Below, one piece after another: positions 1-7,630 of a stretch of 64,000 nt of DNA. The notes under the pieces are model-generated. The model had not been told where the DNA came from. It did no database searches and saw nothing but the letters and a program-made list of their open reading frames with translations. The translations under genes and the position numbers were made by a program. Position 1 is the stretch's first letter, and the number at the start of each line of letters is the position of its first letter. Location of the stretch: assembly GCF_000011005.1 (NCBI RefSeq), contig NC_013665.1, positions 2,581,501-2,645,500 of the forward strand. The letters run 5' to 3'. This stretch comes from Methanocella paludicola SANAE. Its GTDB lineage: Archaea; Halobacteriota; Methanocellia; Methanocellales; Methanocellaceae.

Positions 1-380
1 ATGAAGAACCCGAGGGCGTAGACGATGATGCCCTGCAGCAGGGAGTTGGTGCCCACGCCCAGCATCTTGCCGATGAAAATAGAAAGTCTCGACACGGGCG
101 CGACTAAGATCTCCTTCATGAACCCGAACTGCTTGTCCCATATCACGGAGATCCCCATGAACATCGCCGTGAACAGCAGCGTCTGGCCGATGATCCCCGG
201 GAAGAGGAACTCCTGGTACTTGTATCCCGTCTGAGCCCCCACGGACATGCCCAGTCCAGTGCCGAAGATGACCAGCCACAGGATGGGGGTGACCACCGAG
301 CTTACCAGCCGGGACTTCTCCCGGAGGAGCCTGATCACCTCCCTCTTCCAGAGCGTGTAGATGCCCCTAAGCTCGCTCAT
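1..380 (-). CDS. ABC-2 type transporter permease (partial)
   Basis: This is the membrane half of a two-gene ABC exporter; it starts at 380 and runs off the left edge, so about 126 residues are visible. The protein begins MSELRGIYTLWKREVIRLL, a basic amphipathic start typical of ABC-2 permeases, followed by hydrophobic segments near residues 30-45 (ILWLVIFGTGLGM), 65-80 (GQTLLFTAMFMGISV) and at the window edge (LLQGIIVYALGFF). Its ATG overlaps the TGA of the upstream ATPase gene (ATGA), so the two are translationally coupled. The DrrA-like partner suggests export of a lipid, drug-like or antibiotic-like compound. The substrate cannot be told from sequence. Confidence 0.85.
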   Translation of the reverse strand, partial: MSELRGIYTLWKREVIRLLREKSRLVSSVVTPILWLVIFGTGLGMSVGAQTGYKYQEFLFPGIIGQTLLFTAMFMGISVIWDKQFGFMKEILVAPVSRLSIFIGKMLGVGTNSLLQGIIVYALGFF

Positions 381-1360
381 GGCCGCCTCCTCATGCGCAT
401 CATGGCCGACATCTCTTTGCCCTTACTGTCCCTCAGGGCCCGGCCCGTGTAGTGCAGGAACACGTCGTCGAGCTGGGGCTCCTGGACGGAGATGCTCTCG
501 ATGTAGACCTTGTGTTCCGCCGCGATGTTGATGACCCGGGGAAGGAGCGTGTGAGCGTTCTCCACGGTAAGCTTTACTTCCTCGCCCGCGATGACGGCGC
601 TCCTTGCGATGCCCGCCTCCTTCACTTTCTCCAGGAACAGCACATTATTCCTGGTCTTCAGGGTAATGGTCTCGCCTCCAAGCTCTTCCTTCAGCTTTTT
701 GGGCGTGTCGAGCGCGACGATCTTGCCGTGGTCCACGATGGCGATGCGGCCGCAGAGCTTATCCGCCTCCTCCATGTAGTGCGTGGTTAGAATGATGGTG
801 ATGTTCTCTTTTTTAATGAGCTCCCGGATGTAGGACCAGATGTGGTCCCGGCTCTGGGGGTCCAGGCCGATAGTGGGCTCGTCAAGGAAGAGGACTTTAG
901 GATAGTGGATGAGGCTGCGGGCGATCTCAAGCCTGCGGCGCATGCCGCTGGAGTAGGTGCTCATGAAGTCGTGCTGCCGGTCCTCCAGCTCGACCAGCTT
1001 TAAAACTTCGTCGATGCGTTTGCCCATCTCTGACCGGGGGACGCCATACAGGTCTCCGTGCATCGCCAGGTTCTCCCGGCCGGTGAGCTTATCGTCGATG
1101 CTCGGGTCCTGGAACACGATGCCGATGGACTTGCGGACCTGCGATGGCTGCTTGACCACGTCGAAGCCGTTGACGGTGGCCGTGCCCGAGGTCGGCCTCA
1201 GGATGGTGCAGAGCATGGAGATGGTGGTGCTCTTGCCCGCCCCATTCGGGCCCAGCAGGCCGAATATCTCGCCACTCTCGACGTCGAATGAGATGTTGTC
1301 TACTGCGGTCAGGCTGCCGAACTTTCTGGTCAGGTCCCGCGTTTCAATGATATGAGCCAT
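377..1360 (-). CDS. ABC transporter ATP-binding protein, DrrA/CcmA type
   Basis: Cytoplasmic ATPase of 327 residues that would drive the permease encoded just downstream. Visible motifs are Walker A GPNGAGKST at residues 37-45, the ABC signature SSGMRRRLEIA near 140, Walker B VLFLDEPTIGLDP near 160 and the switch histidine in LTTHYMEEAD near 195. A C-terminal extension ending DDVFLHYTGRALRD is typical of the daunorubicin-resistance (DrrA) subfamily, where it helps bind the permease. The last codons overlap the permease start by four bases. About 75 bases separate it from the upstream RNase P gene, so it probably has its own promoter. Family assignment is secure; substrate is unknown. Confidence 0.93.
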   Translation of the reverse strand: MAHIIETRDLTRKFGSLTAVDNISFDVESGEIFGLLGPNGAGKSTTISMLCTILRPTSGTATVNGFDVVKQPSQVRKSIGIVFQDPSIDDKLTGRENLAMHGDLYGVPRSEMGKRIDEVLKLVELEDRQHDFMSTYSSGMRRRLEIARSLIHYPKVLFLDEPTIGLDPQSRDHIWSYIRELIKKENITIILTTHYMEEADKLCGRIAIVDHGKIVALDTPKKLKEELGGETITLKTRNNVLFLEKVKEAGIARSAVIAGEEVKLTVENAHTLLPRVINIAAEHKVYIESISVQEPQLDDVFLHYTGRALRDSKGKEMSAMMRMRRRP

Positions 1361-1436
1361 GCCTTCGCCTCTTCTATTAAATGACTACGAACGGCCTTAT
1401 CGGATATATATTTACAGGGCAATGCGAAAAAACAGG

Positions 1437-2123
1437 TCAGGGAAGGAGTTCTACGCCTTCCATTATGTATCCTGGCGAGCGCCTTTTCAATATCTGCGAA
1501 GGATAGTATGACATGCCTTTTAGCGCATCCTTATCGTTCATGCCAAAAAGCCGGCACAGCGATACGACCGCGCGCACGTCGCGCATATCGTAGTGCGACA
1601 TGGCCCCGGACACCACGACGAAGGGCGTACCGTACTTTTTCGCCAGCGCCAGGTTCGTCTTATAGTTGGACAGCATCCTCACGCGGGAGCCGCCCTTGCT
1701 GCAGATGATGGGCACCAGCTCGAAGCCGATGGCGATGTGCTTGTCGGCCGCCAGCTTCGCTAAAATGTGGTTGATGCCGCTGGTCTTGCCGTCGGGAGGG
1801 TGGAGCAGGATGTCCACGCGGTCGTCCTCGCATGCGGCCCTGTTGATGGCGGAGTCTCCGCCGTGAACTGCAAGGACTTTCACCCGGCTCCGGAACCTGT
1901 CGACCTGCCTTCGCAGGTCATTAGCGTTCTTCGCGACCACTTCAACGCCCTGGATGATCTCAAACCCCTCTATGGGGCTGACTTCGAGGAAAAACTCGGG
2001 GTGGTTGGCCACGCAGATGCCCGAATAGCCGAGGCCTCTGGCGGCCAGCGCCAGCCGGGAGGCCGTGCTGCCTCCCTCGGGATAAGCATGGACCGAAAGG
2101 TCATAAAAAGCGTCATCGGCCAT
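1437..2123 (-). CDS. rnp3: RNase P protein component 3 (Rpp30 family)
   Basis: Protein subunit of archaeal RNase P, the ribonucleoprotein that trims the 5' leader from pre-tRNA. The 228-residue protein has the Rpp30 PHP-like TIM-barrel pattern: the N-terminal strand FYDLSVHAYPEGG, a middle VKVLAVHGGDSAINRAACE, DILLHPPDG, and IGFELVPII followed by a late VVVSGAMSHYDMRDVRAV. The gene overlaps the upstream exosome-associated gene by 11 bases and follows rpl15e in one transcription unit. This order (L15e, COG1325 protein, Rpp30) is a widely conserved archaeal arrangement. No typical Rpp30 region appears to be missing. Confidence 0.9.
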   Translation of the reverse strand: MADDAFYDLSVHAYPEGGSTASRLALAARGLGYSGICVANHPEFFLEVSPIEGFEIIQGVEVVAKNANDLRRQVDRFRSRVKVLAVHGGDSAINRAACEDDRVDILLHPPDGKTSGINHILAKLAADKHIAIGFELVPIICSKGGSRVRMLSNYKTNLALAKKYGTPFVVVSGAMSHYDMRDVRAVVSLCRLFGMNDKDALKGMSYYPSQILKRRSPGYIMEGVELLP

Positions 2124-2541
2124 TGAAGTACTCCCCGAGCTTCTTCAGGCAGAGCTCCTTTTTGGCCGGGTACGCCTCTACCCTGGCCCGGATAGCGATG
2201 GAGTCCTCGGCATACGAGGTCCGGATGTCGCCCAGGTACGCGTCCTGCTTGGAGAGCTTAAAGAAGAAATCGCAGTCCCCGGTGACGCGCTCGGGCACTT
2301 CCTTGATGAGCTCCTTTAAGTCTGATCCCGGAAGCTTAGAAGTTATAAGGTCAAGATACTGCCGGGCCGCCTTCTTTTCAAGACGCGCGCGGAGAATGGT
2401 GATGGGATTATCAAAATAGCCTTTTGTCTCTTCTTCCTCAATGGGAGTTTCGGGGGGAAGAACGTTCGCGAGGGCCTGCCTGACCCGCGCGACGTCCTCA
2501 GTTACGTGTGATTGTGTCCTAAAAAGGATATAATGGATCAT
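2113..2541 (-). CDS. exosome-associated RNA-binding protein (COG1325-like)
   Basis: A 142-residue protein beginning [20 protein letters not shown], with an acidic stretch and a central [16 protein letters not shown]. It matches the small conserved archaeal family predicted to be an exosome-associated RNA-binding protein; this is judged from gene order and overall sequence, as no catalytic motif is visible. It is encoded between rpl15e and rnp3: its ATG overlaps the L15e stop (ATGA) and its end overlaps rnp3 by 11 bases, so the three are co-translated. A role in RNA processing or ribosome biogenesis is inferred from this context. Confidence 0.75.
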   Translation of the reverse strand: MIHYILFRTQSHVTEDVARVRQALANVLPPETPIEEEETKGYFDNPITILRARLEKKAARQYLDLITSKLPGSDLKELIKEVPERVTGDCDFFFKLSKQDAYLGDIRTSYAEDSIAIRARVEAYPAKKELCLKKLGEYFNGR

Positions 2542-3128
2542 TTACCCCGTCTCTCGTGGCTGCCGATGGAAGGCCTGGTCTTCTCGGTACCCATGCCCTT
2601 CCTGCGCATGCCTCTGCCCTTTACGCCCGCGCTGGTCAGGCCCCTCTCGGCCCTGCCGCGGTGCGATGAGCCGGCGATCCACTTGAGATCCTTGTCGGCC
2701 AGCACTGACGGGTGGTGCGGGTCTATGAGAACGACTTCATACCACTTGTAGCGGCCGTCCTCGCCTACCCAGTAGGAGTTCATGACTTCCATGTTCCGGA
2801 ACTTCTTGGACGCCCTTTCCTCGGCGATCCTCTGGATGCTCTTCCGCCTGGTCAGCGTCCTGAGGCCCATGTGCTTGGACTTGCGGCCCCTGACGTACCT
2901 GGACTTGCGGCTGCCGCCTCTCCTGACGTGGGAGCGGACGACGATGATGCCCTGCTTTGCCTTGTAGCCGCACTCGCGTGCCCTGTCGAGCCGGGTCGGC
3001 CTTTCTAATCGCACGACGGCGGGCTCACGGCGCCATACCTGTAAACGGTCCCAGAATAGCTTGCCCACATAGGACTTGTCCGGGCGTTTCCACGCCTCGC
3101 CTATGTAGTGATACATTGACTTTGCCAT
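2538..3128 (-). CDS. rpl15e: 50S ribosomal protein L15e
   Basis: Structural protein of the large ribosomal subunit. The 196-residue sequence starts [20 protein letters not shown] and has the very basic L15e pattern: [32 protein letters not shown] and a C-terminal [20 protein letters not shown]. The reading frame stays open 25 codons further upstream, but the ATG at 3128 gives the normal L15e N-terminus and is preceded by GGAGA at a spacing of about 11 bases. First gene of the operon with the exosome-associated protein and rnp3. Its promoter and leader are described separately. Confidence 0.95.
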   Translation of the reverse strand: MAKSMYHYIGEAWKRPDKSYVGKLFWDRLQVWRREPAVVRLERPTRLDRARECGYKAKQGIIVVRSHVRRGGSRKSRYVRGRKSKHMGLRTLTRRKSIQRIAEERASKKFRNMEVMNSYWVGEDGRYKWYEVVLIDPHHPSVLADKDLKWIAGSSHRGRAERGLTSAGVKGRGMRRKGMGTEKTRPSIGSHERRGK

Positions 3129-3250
3129 TAGTTTCGTGTCTCCATATGTTTCACGGTTCAGCCTCGTTCTGAGGCTACATTCCGGCGGGAGTTTTAGTCC
3201 CACGTCTGAAACTGCGTTCCATCATAACTTGTGCTAGCATATAAACGTTT
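3129..3250 (-). promoter_or_regulatory. rpl15e: rpl15e promoter and leader with hairpin
   Basis: On the reverse strand a TATA-like TTTATATG lies near 3237-3246, which would place the transcript start near 3215 and give a leader of roughly 85 bases. The leader contains a perfect hairpin with arms AGCCTC and GAGGCT and a 5-base loop at about 3160-3176. Autoregulation through such a leader is common for ribosomal proteins but is only an inference here. Confidence 0.45.
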
Positions 3251-3325
3251 CGTATTTTATCCATTTGAAATAGAGCTAGTTCTCCTTATCCTTCGCGGGT
3301 CGCTTCTATTAGATTATGGTGCGCT

Positions 3326-3730
3326 TCGCGGGTCGACGCCCCGCTGTTGCGGGGCTACTCGGTGTTCCGGGTGCTCCTATGTCGGGGCCGGGCTTGCACC
3401 CTACTCGCCCGGCCGCTGATGCGGCGGGCTCGTACGCAAGCCCTGCTCGAATTGGCATCAGCCAAAAGCGCCTTTTTACCCTTCGGTATAAAAGGCCATT
3501 ACCCCGCCATTATGCACGAGCGCTCCGCGCGGCGAAGCATCGGCCTGATGGCCGACTGATGCCCGGAACGCCTCGACGACCGCGGACTAAGTAGTAATAA
3601 TAACTTAGCGTCGCTTCGTTCATGGTTCGTTGTCTTATTCGTTTGCCATCAGGCAATCATGCTTCGAGGGTCAGCGAGGGAGCGAAGCGAAGCGGAGTCT
3701 CCCTTCAGCCTCAATAAAAGAAAGATGGGT
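3326..3730 (+). repeat. structured dispersed repeat, copy 1
   Basis: A non-coding element of about 405 bases, nearly identical over most of its length to 16857-17275. It is rich in nested inverted repeats. Hairpin H1 is at 3338-3355 (GCCCCGC/GCGGGGC). A GC-rich multi-hairpin core is at about 3380-3465 (GGCCGGGC/GCCCGGCC, GGGCTTGC/GCAAGCCC, GCTGATGC/GCATCAGC). Hairpin H2 at 3470-3496 is capped by CTTCGG. A long-range helix pairs 3361-3371 (GGTGTTCCGGG) with 3562-3572 (CCCGGAACGCC). A second block at about 3640-3715 contains GCGAAGCGAAG. Stems differ from copy 2 by compensating changes. No reading frame is conserved in a convincing way, so I read it as a structured RNA gene or a structured mobile repeat. 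Strand is assigned from the UUCG-type loop only. Confidence 0.7.
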
Positions 3731-3813
3731 GCCAAACCATCCATTATGTTACAGGCCAAACCATCCATTATGTTACAGGCCAAACCATCCATTATGTTAC
3801 AGGCCAAACCATC
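3731..3813. repeat. 24-bp tandem direct repeat, 3 full copies plus a partial
   Basis: Three exact head-to-tail copies of a 24-base unit starting GCCAAACCATCC and ending TTATGTTACAG (3731-3754, 3755-3778, 3779-3802), then a partial fourth at 3803-3813. There is no unique spacer, so it is not CRISPR. It grows out of the 3' end of the structured repeat, whose other copy ends in the related sequence GTGCCTAACCATC near 17261-17273. Confidence 0.9.
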
Positions 3814-3834
3814 GATAGTTATGTAGTTGAAAAA

Positions 3835-4245
3835 TTAGAATTTTCTCATGACTTTCAATATACCATCGATGATGGCCTCGGGCTTCGGGGGGCAGCCGGG
3901 TATCTTCACGTCCACGGGGATGATCTTCTCGACGGGCCCGGCGATGGAGTAGTTCTCGTCGTCGATGAAGACTCCGCACGAGGTGCCGCAGGCGCCCATG
4001 GCGATGACCCTCTTGGGCTCCGGGGTCTGGGCGTAGACGCGCTCGAGGAAGGGCTTCGTGTGCAGCGGGACGGGGCCCGTGACGAGCAGGATGTCGGCGT
4101 ACCTGGGCGAGGCTACCCACTTGATGCCGAGCCTCTCCAGGTCGTAGCGAGGGCCCATGCACGCCAGTAGCTCGATGTCGCAGCCGACGCAGCCGCCGGC
4201 GTGCGCGTGGTAGATCCAGGGTGACTTTTTAATGGGGCTGCTCAT
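3835..4245 (-). CDS. group 4 [NiFe]-hydrogenase small subunit (NuoB/HycG-like)
   Basis: Electron-transfer small subunit carrying the proximal [4Fe-4S] cluster of a membrane-bound hydrogenase. The 136-residue protein has the expected ligand pattern: AGGCVGCDIELLA (Cys 19 and 22), GACGTSCGVF, and a late PGCPPKPEAIIDGIL. It lacks the twin-arginine leader and second domain of uptake hydrogenases, which fits group 4. I chose the ATG at 4245 because it overlaps the TGA of the preceding ferredoxin gene (ATGA). It is the last gene of the hydrogenase operon. By homology it sits in the cytoplasm-facing arm next to the catalytic large subunit. Confidence 0.92.
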   Translation of the reverse strand: MSSPIKKSPWIYHAHAGGCVGCDIELLACMGPRYDLERLGIKWVASPRYADILLVTGPVPLHTKPFLERVYAQTPEPKRVIAMGACGTSCGVFIDDENYSIAGPVEKIIPVDVKIPGCPPKPEAIIDGILKVMRKF

Positions 4246-4832
4246 ATGAACTTCCTCGGGTGGGTGTCCCACTCGATGCTGTACTTCCGCCGGCAGTTAA
4301 CGCACACGGTCAAGTATTTTTCCATGTCCTTCTCCACGATGGCGGCGGTCTCCGGCTTCAGGTTTTTCAGGGTCCTATCCCGGACGACGGCCACATACTT
4401 TTCGGTGACGGGCATGTACTCGCCGCAGATGCGGCACTTCTGGAGCTTCAGCTTCGTATCGACCGTGGGCCTGGGCTCCTCCGAGCCGTGAGACAGGCTG
4501 ACTCTCCCGGTGTCGGTCTCGCCCTCCTTCTTAGGCTCAAGGGTAAGCTCAAGCGCCCTCTCCGGGCATACGTCGGCGCAGCGGCCGCAGAAAATACATC
4601 TTAGGCCGTCGATGGATACGGTCCGCTCGCCGTCCGCGTCGGTGAGGCTCGTGGCGCCGCTGGAGCAGCGCTCGTTACAGGCGCCGCATCCGGTGCACAG
4701 GTCCGCGTTCCGCCTGGGCAGCCAGCGGAAGTTCTCGGCAGTAAAGCCGTAGCTCTCGTCGACCGTGACGGGCTTCCGGAAGAAGTTCAGGGCCAGGTCG
4801 CCAAAGGCCTTCAGCTTTCCGACGATGCTCAT
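4242..4832 (-). CDS. hydrogenase 4Fe-4S subunit (NuoI/HycF-like) with C-terminal CxxC pairs
   Basis: Iron-sulfur subunit relaying electrons between the ferredoxin end and the catalytic module. The 196-residue protein has an N-terminal amphipathic region, then two classical 4Fe-4S motifs, CTGCGACNERC near residue 43 and CIFCGRCADVC near 80. An added C-terminal half contains CRICGEY and CVNCRRK, a four-cysteine site that may bind zinc or iron. The start at 4832 (MSIVGKLKAFGDL) overlaps the NuoH-like stop by four bases. The frame is open much further upstream, but that part lies inside the NuoH-like gene in another frame and is not coding. Confidence 0.9.
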   Translation of the reverse strand: MSIVGKLKAFGDLALNFFRKPVTVDESYGFTAENFRWLPRRNADLCTGCGACNERCSSGATSLTDADGERTVSIDGLRCIFCGRCADVCPERALELTLEPKKEGETDTGRVSLSHGSEEPRPTVDTKLKLQKCRICGEYMPVTEKYVAVVRDRTLKNLKPETAAIVEKDMEKYLTVCVNCRRKYSIEWDTHPRKFI

Positions 4833-5758
4833 ATGATATACGCCCCCAAAACGGCCCATCCCACGGCCAGCAGCGATATGAGCGTCGACACCCGGAAGAG
4901 CCACTTCGTGGCCTGGTCGATCCTGAAGCGGGCGAACAGCGCGTTCGTGAACCCGATGGCCGCTCCCACCAGCAGGATGCCGGCGGCGAATATGACCCAT
5001 GACAGCAGCCCGGTCGAGGGCACCCACAGGAATAGGTCGACGAAGAACGCCGAGAGCGTGAACAGCATGATGAGCTTGACGACCTCCAGGGTGCCGAGCA
5101 GCTTGCCGCTGTACTCGGTGGTCAGCCCGCCGACGATCTCCGAGTCCGCCTCGGGGATGTCGAACGGCTTGACGTGCAGCTTCACCAGGATCGCGATGAA
5201 CACGGCCACTGCCGCCAGCGGGTTCACCAGGATGTTGAACCCCATCATATCCCGGATGGACAGCGTATTGTACGTGATGGCCAGGGCGAAGGTTCCAAGG
5301 ATGAAGGGTATCTCGTTGGCCAGCATCAGCTCCACCTCTCTCACGCCGCCCATGGCCGCGAAGAGCGAGGCGCTCGAGATCCCGCCCACGATGATGAAGA
5401 GCGTGACGAATATTAACAGGTAAAATATGACGACGAGGCTGAAGCTGTAGTCGAAGGCGTTCCCCGCCACCGGGACGAACATGGTGACCGAGAGCGCGCA
5501 AATTAGCGCCAGTACCGGGCCCCATGTGAAGAGCGTGGTGGCCGTATGGGGGATGATGGTCTGCTTAGAGAATAATTTGATGATGTCGTATAAAGGCTGC
5601 AGCACCTTGGAGCGGTTAATGTCCTGCCATGCGCCGGGCATCCACAGCAGGGGGCCCCGGCGGGACTGGACGCGGGCGAATATCTTGCGGAGGTTGAACG
5701 CCAGCACGATGCCCACGGCGAACGCGATGAGCGGGTTGAGCCAGGCCAGGTTGATCAC
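4829..5758 (-). CDS. hydrogenase membrane subunit, NuoH/HycD/EchB-like
   Basis: Integral membrane subunit that anchors the hydrogenase and is thought to link redox chemistry to ion movement. The 309 residues form about eight transmembrane helices. Family motifs include the N-terminal loop RKIFARVQSRRGPLLWMPG, the VREVELMLANEIPFILG helix, and the acidic loop KPFDIPEADSEIVGG followed by TEYSGKLLGTLEVVK, all hallmarks of the NuoH quinone-site region. It uses a GTG start that overlaps the stop of the large-subunit gene (GTGA). Acidic residues in the loops are intact, so the subunit looks functional. Confidence 0.92.
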   Translation of the reverse strand: MINLAWLNPLIAFAVGIVLAFNLRKIFARVQSRRGPLLWMPGAWQDINRSKVLQPLYDIIKLFSKQTIIPHTATTLFTWGPVLALICALSVTMFVPVAGNAFDYSFSLVVIFYLLIFVTLFIIVGGISSASLFAAMGGVREVELMLANEIPFILGTFALAITYNTLSIRDMMGFNILVNPLAAVAVFIAILVKLHVKPFDIPEADSEIVGGLTTEYSGKLLGTLEVVKLIMLFTLSAFFVDLFLWVPSTGLLSWVIFAAGILLVGAAIGFTNALFARFRIDQATKWLFRVSTLISLLAVGWAVLGAYII

Positions 5759-7347
5759 TGCCTGCCTCCCGGCGTCCGCTTGTGATCGACAAGCGTCCTC
5801 ATGTCGACAACGCTCTTCTCATTGTTCTTTATGATGGCGACCCGGTCGGTGCAGGAGAAGCAGGGGTCGATGCTCCCGATGATGGCTGGAACGTCGCCCA
5901 CCCAGCCGCCCTGGATGAGCCTGAGCATGATGTGAGCTGTCAGGAACGTCGGCACTCGGATGCGGACGAAGTCAGGGGTGTTAGTGCCGTTGGACGCGAC
6001 GTGGTAGAGCAATTCGCCCCTCGGGGGCTCGCTCTTGGAGATGGCCTCGCCGCACGGCAGCTCGTTGACCTTAGTGGCGAGCCCGGCGGGCGCCGTCTTG
6101 ATCTTTTCGCAGCACTGCTCGGCGATGTGCATGGACATGAGCACTTCCCGCATCTTCACCTTCATCCTGGCCAGGCTGTCGCCGCCGTTCTCCGTCACGA
6201 TGTCCCAGTCGACGTCCTCGTAGGCCTCGTATGGCGAGTTCTTGCGCACGTCGATCCTGAGCCCGCTGCCTCTGGCGGTCGGGCCGACGGCGCCGAGCTT
6301 TACGCTGTTCTCGAGCGAGAGCACGCCCACGTTCTCGAGCCTGCCCACGAGCACGTCGTTCGAGAGCGCCTGGTCGAAGAACTCGGGCACTGACTTTTTC
6401 ATGATCCTGAGCTTGTTCAGTATGAAGTCCGCCTGCGCGGGCGTGATGTCCCGGCGGATGCCGCCAATGGTGATCAGCCCGTGGGTGACCCTCTGGCCGG
6501 ACACGACCTCCAGGCTGTCCTGCATCTCCTCCCTGACGCGGAGCGAATGCATGAGCATAGTGCGGAAGCCGGTCAGGTCGCCGATAAGGCCGACGGCCAG
6601 CAGGTGGCTCTGGATACGCTCCATCTCGCATAATAGCGTCCTGGCCAGCTTCGCCTTCGGGGGAATGTCGATGGAGGCGATATCCTCCACAGACCGGGCA
6701 AAGCTGAGAGCGTGGTGGGAGTTACAGAAGCCGCAAATGCGCTCGGCCAGGAAGATATCCTTGTAATAGTCCCGCCGCTCCATCAGCTTGATCACGCTGC
6801 GGTGGTTGAATCCCAGCTTCAGGTCCACCTTCTTCACTACCTCGTCCTCCACGGACATCTTCAGGAAGTTGCTCTCGATGAACGCGGGGTGGTAGGGGCC
6901 GTAAGGGATGGCGGTGACCGGCAGGGTGACGATGTTGTCCCTGGGCGTGGTCGCCGGGGGCGCCGCGTTGATGCGCTCGGTCTCGTGGTCGGCCTCCGGC
7001 CTGCCGTTCAGGTACATGTCGTCCCAGTTCAGCGGCAGCCACAGGTGAGTGGGGTTCGGGTGGCCCTGCACCTTCACGCCTAAAAATTCGATAAGCTCCC
7101 GCTCCGACCAGTCGGCCTGGTCGGTGATAGGCGTGATCGACTGGACCACGGGGTTCTCCCGGTCCAGGTACGTCCTGAGTATCGTGTGCTCGCTGGGCTC
7201 CTTCATGTCGAAGCAGAAGTAGTAGTTGACCTTGATGCCCCGGACGCCCATGTCCACGCCCGAGGCGTAGATGAGCCGGGCTCCCCGCTTCAGCAGCTCC
7301 GTCACGTTATCGGAGATGGCGTCAGGCCTGATCTCCACGATGTTCAT
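5755..7347 (-). CDS. group 4 [NiFe]-hydrogenase large subunit, NuoC-NuoD fusion (HycE-like)
   Basis: Catalytic subunit of 530 residues: a NuoC-like 30-kDa domain (about 1-130) fused to a NuoD/hydrogenase large-subunit domain, the arrangement of HycE in formate hydrogenlyase. Both Ni-Fe ligand pairs are present: ERICGFCNSHH (Cys 205 and 208) and DPCFSCTDR (Cys 496 and 499), so it should be a true hydrogenase rather than a dehydrogenase-type NuoD. A 28-residue tail follows Arg 502; in HycE an equivalent tail after DPCxSCTDR is removed by the protease HycI. A HycI-like protease gene lies at 51412-51897. It starts with ATG seven bases after the preceding small membrane gene. Confidence 0.94.
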   Translation of the reverse strand: MNIVEIRPDAISDNVTELLKRGARLIYASGVDMGVRGIKVNYYFCFDMKEPSEHTILRTYLDRENPVVQSITPITDQADWSERELIEFLGVKVQGHPNPTHLWLPLNWDDMYLNGRPEADHETERINAAPPATTPRDNIVTLPVTAIPYGPYHPAFIESNFLKMSVEDEVVKKVDLKLGFNHRSVIKLMERRDYYKDIFLAERICGFCNSHHALSFARSVEDIASIDIPPKAKLARTLLCEMERIQSHLLAVGLIGDLTGFRTMLMHSLRVREEMQDSLEVVSGQRVTHGLITIGGIRRDITPAQADFILNKLRIMKKSVPEFFDQALSNDVLVGRLENVGVLSLENSVKLGAVGPTARGSGLRIDVRKNSPYEAYEDVDWDIVTENGGDSLARMKVKMREVLMSMHIAEQCCEKIKTAPAGLATKVNELPCGEAISKSEPPRGELLYHVASNGTNTPDFVRIRVPTFLTAHIMLRLIQGGWVGDVPAIIGSIDPCFSCTDRVAIIKNNEKSVVDMRTLVDHKRTPGGRQ

Positions 7348-7354
7348 CGGGGAC

Positions 7355-7630
7355 TTACTTATCCTTCATCCCCCCGAACGGCGTCTTCGGCCCGTACATC
7401 TCCTTCGTGTTCAGGTATACCTCGTCGGCACCGCAGTTGAAGTTCTCGTCCACGTTCCTGTACTCCGGGAACAGCGAGGGTATGATGACCGAGAAGAATA
7501 TGTAGAACGATACCAGCGAGGCCAGCTCGGCGAACAGGAAGAGCACGATGAGGCCCCAGTCGGCGAAGAATAGCGCGCCAAGCACGCTGGTAACGAGTAT
7601 GAATATGGCTATGATGAAGTATGGCTTCAT
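7355..7630 (-). CDS. small hydrogenase-associated membrane protein
   Basis: A 91-residue protein with two N-terminal transmembrane helices (about residues 4-24 and 27-52) and a soluble tail containing NVDENFNCGADEVYLN. It lies inside the hydrogenase operon between the HdrB-like gene (ATGA overlap) and the large subunit. The two-helix plus NCGAD-type tail resembles the extreme C-terminus of NuoL/EchA-type antiporter subunits, so it may be a detached piece of that subunit whose main body is encoded at 49929-51401. That identity is an inference; it could instead be an unrelated small anchor subunit. Confidence 0.7.
   Translation of the reverse strand: MKPYFIIAIFILVTSVLGALFFADWGLIVLFLFAELASLVSFYIFFSVIIPSLFPEYRNVDENFNCGADEVYLNTKEMYGPKTPFGGMKDK

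Noticed and set aside
3731-3813. CRISPR-like short repeats
   Set aside because: Units are directly adjacent with no spacers.
3316-3818. Several short frames inside the structured repeat (also at 16744-17311)
   Set aside because: The frames shift between the two copies, and the copies conserve hairpin pairing rather than protein sequence.
4833-5525. N-terminal extension of the NuoI-like frame
   Set aside because: The upstream part lies within the NuoH-like gene in another frame and has shadow composition; the ATGA overlap fixes the start at 4832.
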